Shown: positions 61,651 to 64,000 of the stretch, piece by piece
Layout: every line of letters starts with the position of its first letter
How positions within the stretch are numbered: position 1 is the first letter of the stretch
Source: Carboxylicivirga linearis
Lineage (GTDB): Bacteria; Bacteroidota; Bacteroidia; Bacteroidales; Marinilabiliaceae
Direction of reading: 5' to 3'
Assembly (NCBI RefSeq): GCF_018271995.1
Contig: NZ_JAGUCO010000001.1
Span: 124,001 to 188,000 of the forward strand
Length of the DNA: 64,000 nt
Notes under the pieces: model-generated
The model's input: only the letters and a program-made list of their open reading frames with translations
Databases searched by the model: none
What the model was told of the DNA's origin: nothing
Program-made: the position numbers and the translations under genes

Positions 61651-61735
61651 TTGACTTTGTTCGATTAAAGAAGTCTTTTACTACCATTACTAGTTTTGAT
61701 TCCAGTCTTTATTCTATGAACTATCTTTTGCAATA
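61651..61735 (+). repeat. Direct repeat, copy 2 (~85 bp)
   Basis: Partner of 60751-60837, lying between the retropepsin/PDZ gene and the 77-residue membrane protein gene. Confidence 0.7.
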
Positions 61736-61755
61736 CCACATGTTTTGTCCTTCAA

Positions 61756-62985
61756 TTAGTCAAAGATTGGTTCCTCCAACAATCGAACAATACGCTTAGA
61801 ACCATCTTCACCTTTGAAAGTGACTTCAATTGTATCATTAGATAAATCAGTATTTCGATATCTACAATAAGACTCATAATTCAAAAGAGAGATTTCATTA
61901 ATTGCTATAACCTGTGTTTTAAGTTTAAAATTGGCTTTAGAAGCAGCAGTATTCTCAACAAGAGCACCTATCTCTGCGACACTTTTGTCTTTATTATAAA
62001 TAAGGGAAAATCCTTTAGTTTTCCCTATAAAACCAGAATTAGGGTGAACTGGCTCCAAAATGAGTTTTTTGTCAGGCCAATTGATGGTTGTTTTGTAGTT
62101 TTCAAAAAAGCCCAACCCTAAAAGATTTAAACTTTTGGAAGCTGTACAGACTGTCACATCACTTACAGCAAAATCCGAGTTATTAAAGAATAAACTATCA
62201 GTCTTATAATATCGATATGTAATTACCGAGTCTTCTTCGCCCAAACCTTTACTTGCCTGCCCAAGTATCCCTTTACTTAGGTATTTAATAGAATCGTTTA
62301 ACACATCCCTTTCACTCAAAAACAGAGTACTGTTACTTCCCAAGTCAACCAAGACACTCTTTAATGGCCTATTTTCACCGAACCTAACTTTAGTTCTTAA
62401 ATGATGACTTTTTTTATTTTCATTTAGTGGAATCTCAAAATAATTACTCCCAAACTCCAAATCATCTGGCCTCTTAGCGACAATAATTTGTTGTCTTTCA
62501 AAATCTATCTGCCAAACAAAATGGTGCATGACGCCGATTCCTATAATACCACAAATATTCTCTTGACATTCGCCATCAAATACAATTTCTTTAGCATTTA
62601 AATTATCAAAAGCTATTTTCCCAAATTGAATACTTTTTATATTTTTTATATGACCTAAGAACCAGTTCTCGGCGGCTCCTTGAGAAAGAGTAAACCCATT
62701 ATTTTCAAAACTCATTTCTTCTGAAAATCTCTTGAAAACTATATTAGATGCACCACTATCAAGTATAAATGAACTAAAGGATTTACCCTCATTAACCTTT
62801 ACATCTATAAGAATATGCCCTGAGCAACTATATCTAAAAGGGATAGTATCCGTAACAAATTCAGAACTTAACACTCCCTGATTTAATTTTTTAAAAGACC
62901 TTGATATACTATATAAAAAATAGGCAGCTCCTACAAAGGTTAATAAAATTACAACGCTAGTAAGAATCAATACTTTTTTTATCAT
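61756..62985 (-). CDS. Membrane-anchored retropepsin-like aspartic peptidase with C-terminal PDZ domain
   Basis: 409 residues. N-terminal TM (VLILTSVVILLTFVGAAYFL) anchors the rest outside the cytoplasm. Two retropepsin-like domains: the first has FILDSGASNIVF (Asp76-Ser-Gly), the second VLVDLGSNSTLF (Asp214-Leu-Gly, degenerate). The C-terminal PDZ-like region (about 330-405: GALVENTAASKANFKLKTQVIAINE) could bind peptide ends. Such proteins are found in Bacteroidota without known substrates. It lies 32 bases after the VanZ-like gene in the double-glycine-peptide cluster, so it may process or degrade the peptides (inference). Confidence 0.82.
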   Translation of the reverse strand: MIKKVLILTSVVILLTFVGAAYFLYSISRSFKKLNQGVLSSEFVTDTIPFRYSCSGHILIDVKVNEGKSFSSFILDSGASNIVFKRFSEEMSFENNGFTLSQGAAENWFLGHIKNIKSIQFGKIAFDNLNAKEIVFDGECQENICGIIGIGVMHHFVWQIDFERQQIIVAKRPDDLEFGSNYFEIPLNENKKSHHLRTKVRFGENRPLKSVLVDLGSNSTLFLSERDVLNDSIKYLSKGILGQASKGLGEEDSVITYRYYKTDSLFFNNSDFAVSDVTVCTASKSLNLLGLGFFENYKTTINWPDKKLILEPVHPNSGFIGKTKGFSLIYNKDKSVAEIGALVENTAASKANFKLKTQVIAINEISLLNYESYCRYRNTDLSNDTIEVTFKGEDGSKRIVRLLEEPIFD

Positions 62986-63017
62986 TAATTATATTAAATT
63001 TATCATTTGGATGGAAC

Positions 63018-63422
63018 CTAAGGCTTGTGCACAACTCTATATTGAATAACATATCTAAAGATCAAATAAGTTATAACCCCACTTACTATGGCAGAGACCA
63101 TATCCAAAGGGTCAAAAACTCCATGGAACCCGAAATAGCCTAGAAATTCATATAGTATAAAAAACACAACTCCTTGAATAATTATTTTGGATAGACCTAC
63201 TTGCTTTTTTTCTATTCCAAGACGATAACATGTATAGGTAGGTATCCCTATTATGCTACCAAGAGTGTCAGCTATATGAAAATCATTTAAATGGTTGCTA
63301 TATATAAATTTTCGATAAGTATAATTCAAAACTATGCCGGCAAGAAATAAAATTATAGCCGCAATAAAATAACCTACATGAGTAATAAATTTCGTTTTAG
63401 TTACTTCTTTTAATTCCTTCAT
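63018..63422 (-). CDS. VanZ-like four-helix membrane protein of the peptide cluster (paralogue of 42979-43422)
   Basis: 134 residues, four hydrophobic segments. Shares with the other copy R.FIYSNHLNDFHIADTLGS and GVFDPLDMVSAIVSG. The gene lies 60 bases after peptide B. It could provide immunity or take part in export; no function is known for the family. Confidence 0.68.
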   Translation of the reverse strand: MKELKEVTKTKFITHVGYFIAAIILFLAGIVLNYTYRKFIYSNHLNDFHIADTLGSIIGIPTYTCYRLGIEKKQVGLSKIIIQGVVFFILYEFLGYFGFHGVFDPLDMVSAIVSGVITYLIFRYVIQYRVVHKP

Positions 63423-63482
63423 ATTAATTCGAATTAATTACTTTAAAGGAGAAACAAACGATGCTTCTCCTTTTATAAAATA

Positions 63483-63659
63483 CTATGGCATAGAGTTTTG
63501 CCATGCTTCTGCAGCTTCTGGGCTCATATCAGTAATCCATGACAGTGCATAACCAAGTGCGACCCAAATTTTTCTTCTCCCTCCATCAATATTAACAAGA
63601 TCAGAGTTTGATAACTCTATCAAATGTGTATTTTCTAATTCTAAATTAAACTTTTCCAT
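63483..63659 (-). CDS. Double-glycine leader peptide B (bacteriocin-like precursor)
   Basis: 58 residues from ATG 63659 (MEKFNLELENTHLIELSNSD). The leader ends LSNSDLVNIDGG, matching the consensus LS..(D/E)L..I.GG recognised by C39 peptidase transporters; cleavage after Gly27 would free a 31-residue core RRKIWVALGYALSWITDMSPE...SMP. The core is basic at its start, has aromatic residues and no cysteine. A longer reading (63692) only adds an upstream non-conserved stretch. Too short for many gene finders. Confidence 0.75.
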   Translation of the reverse strand: MEKFNLELENTHLIELSNSDLVNIDGGRRKIWVALGYALSWITDMSPEAAEAWQNSMP

Positions 63660-63688
63660 TTTATTCTTGAATTTAAATTTTAATATAA

Positions 63689-63859
63689 TCAACTTCTGGC
63701 TTTATCCCATCCATACATAAAATCCTCCGCACAACCTTCCGGATCATTTAAAAAATCCCATGCCAAACCACCTAATACCCACCATATAATACCTCCCTCT
63801 ATCATCTTCAATTCCAGGGCATCCATCTCCTGAACGCCTAAATCATTTAAATTTTTCAT
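63689..63859 (-). CDS. Double-glycine leader peptide A (bacteriocin-like precursor)
   Basis: 56 residues from ATG 63859 (MKNLNDLGVQEMDALEL). The leader ends LELKMIEGG; cleavage after Gly23 frees a 33-residue core IIWWVLGGLAWDFLNDPEGC...DKARS. It is hydrophobic at its start with a single Cys. The open frame continues upstream to the window end, but that part is GC-rich, includes hairpins and lacks features of a protein; ATG 63859 gives the standard leader. Peptide B follows after 29 bases. The transporter, if any, is beyond the right edge or elsewhere. Confidence 0.78.
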   Translation of the reverse strand: MKNLNDLGVQEMDALELKMIEGGIIWWVLGGLAWDFLNDPEGCAEDFMYGWDKARS

Positions 63860-63897
63860 TTCACAAAATTTTAAGTTGTTAAAAAAGTTAATTTTGT

Positions 63898-63968
63898 GCC
63901 GGCTGTGGCCGGCGCCCCGGTGGAATGTACTTGCAAGGTTGTCCATCGGGGTATTTTGTAACGTTACA
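63898..63968 (-). promoter_or_regulatory. Two GC-rich hairpins and a 12-base palindrome upstream of peptide A
   Basis: GCCGGC-TGTG-GCCGGC (63898-63913), CCCCGGTGGA (63915-63924) pairing with TCCATCGGGG (63942-63951) with one mismatch, and the perfect palindrome TGTAACGTTACA (63957-63968). They stand out in an otherwise AT-rich region. They may be an mRNA leader, the terminator of an upstream gene, or operator sites. Confidence 0.4.
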
Positions 63969-64000
63969 TCTGCAATATTATAGTCTGTCAGTCTCATTTT

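Noticed and set aside
63860-63997. Upstream in-frame extension of peptide A beginning MRLTDYNIADV
   Set aside because: It runs through GC-rich hairpins and a palindrome and would bury the double-glycine leader in the middle of a longer protein; ATG 63859 gives a leader of normal length.
1-64000. CRISPR arrays, tRNA or rRNA genes, complete insertion sequences
   Set aside because: No regularly spaced repeats, no tRNA cloverleaf or rRNA sequence, and no transposase reading frame were seen on either strand.

Overview
The window looks like the chromosome of an AT-rich Bacteroidota (Bacteroidetes), probably a marine or sediment polysaccharide degrader in or near the Bacteroidales/Marinilabiliales. 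The order is an inference. Support comes from many promoters with the phylum-specific -7 box TAnnTTTG, a type IX secretion C-terminal domain on a pectin lyase, a lipoprotein built from SprA sequence, a TonB-dependent receptor with an N-terminal carboxypeptidase-regulatory domain, PorT-like barrels, and glycosidases of families GH16, GH43 and GH140 plus a PL4 lyase. No rRNA, tRNA, CRISPR array or complete transposon was found.

Layout. 1-1.6 kb: the 5' part of a LarE-like PP-loop gene (leaving the window) and a GH16 lipoprotein. 1.7-15.1 kb, all on the minus strand: two paralogous efflux operons in tandem, each TetR, TolC, membrane fusion protein, RND pump; the upstream one ends with a PII-like gene. 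Both tetR genes are preceded by the same inverted repeat, GAAACT-N14-AGTTTC. 15.2-22.6 kb: a barrel protein, a ROK sugar kinase, a YdcZ-type transporter, then methylmalonyl-CoA mutase (mutA, mutB) with a four-helix-bundle (IVP-type) gene lodged between the subunits. 22.7-30 kb: a SprA-like lipoprotein, small envelope proteins, a Bcr/CflA exporter, a DUF1328 peptide missed by length cut-offs, and a C1B-type peptidase. 30-35 kb: an AraC regulator divergent from a TolC/HlyD/MFS (EmrAB-like) export operon. 35-46 kb: rhamnogalacturonan lyase, GH43, GH140 and a sulfatase remnant, mixed with housekeeping and membrane genes (YceI, nitroreductase, LtrA, a CPBP relative).

46-50 kb: gpsA, lysS, a HAD phosphatase and a SPOR lipoprotein. 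50-60 kb: a PhoR/PhoB-like two-component pair divergent from a PiT phosphate transporter, followed by a TonB-dependent receptor and a lipoprotein made of two near-identical 340-residue halves; this could be a phosphate or phosphorylated-compound uptake locus (inference). 60-64 kb: an AT-rich accessory region on the minus strand with two double-glycine-leader peptides, a VanZ-like membrane protein, a membrane-anchored retropepsin-like/PDZ protein and two very small membrane proteins. An ~85-bp direct repeat lies within it. This last cluster, running off the right edge, is the best candidate for an undescribed system (peptide secretion/bacteriocin type).
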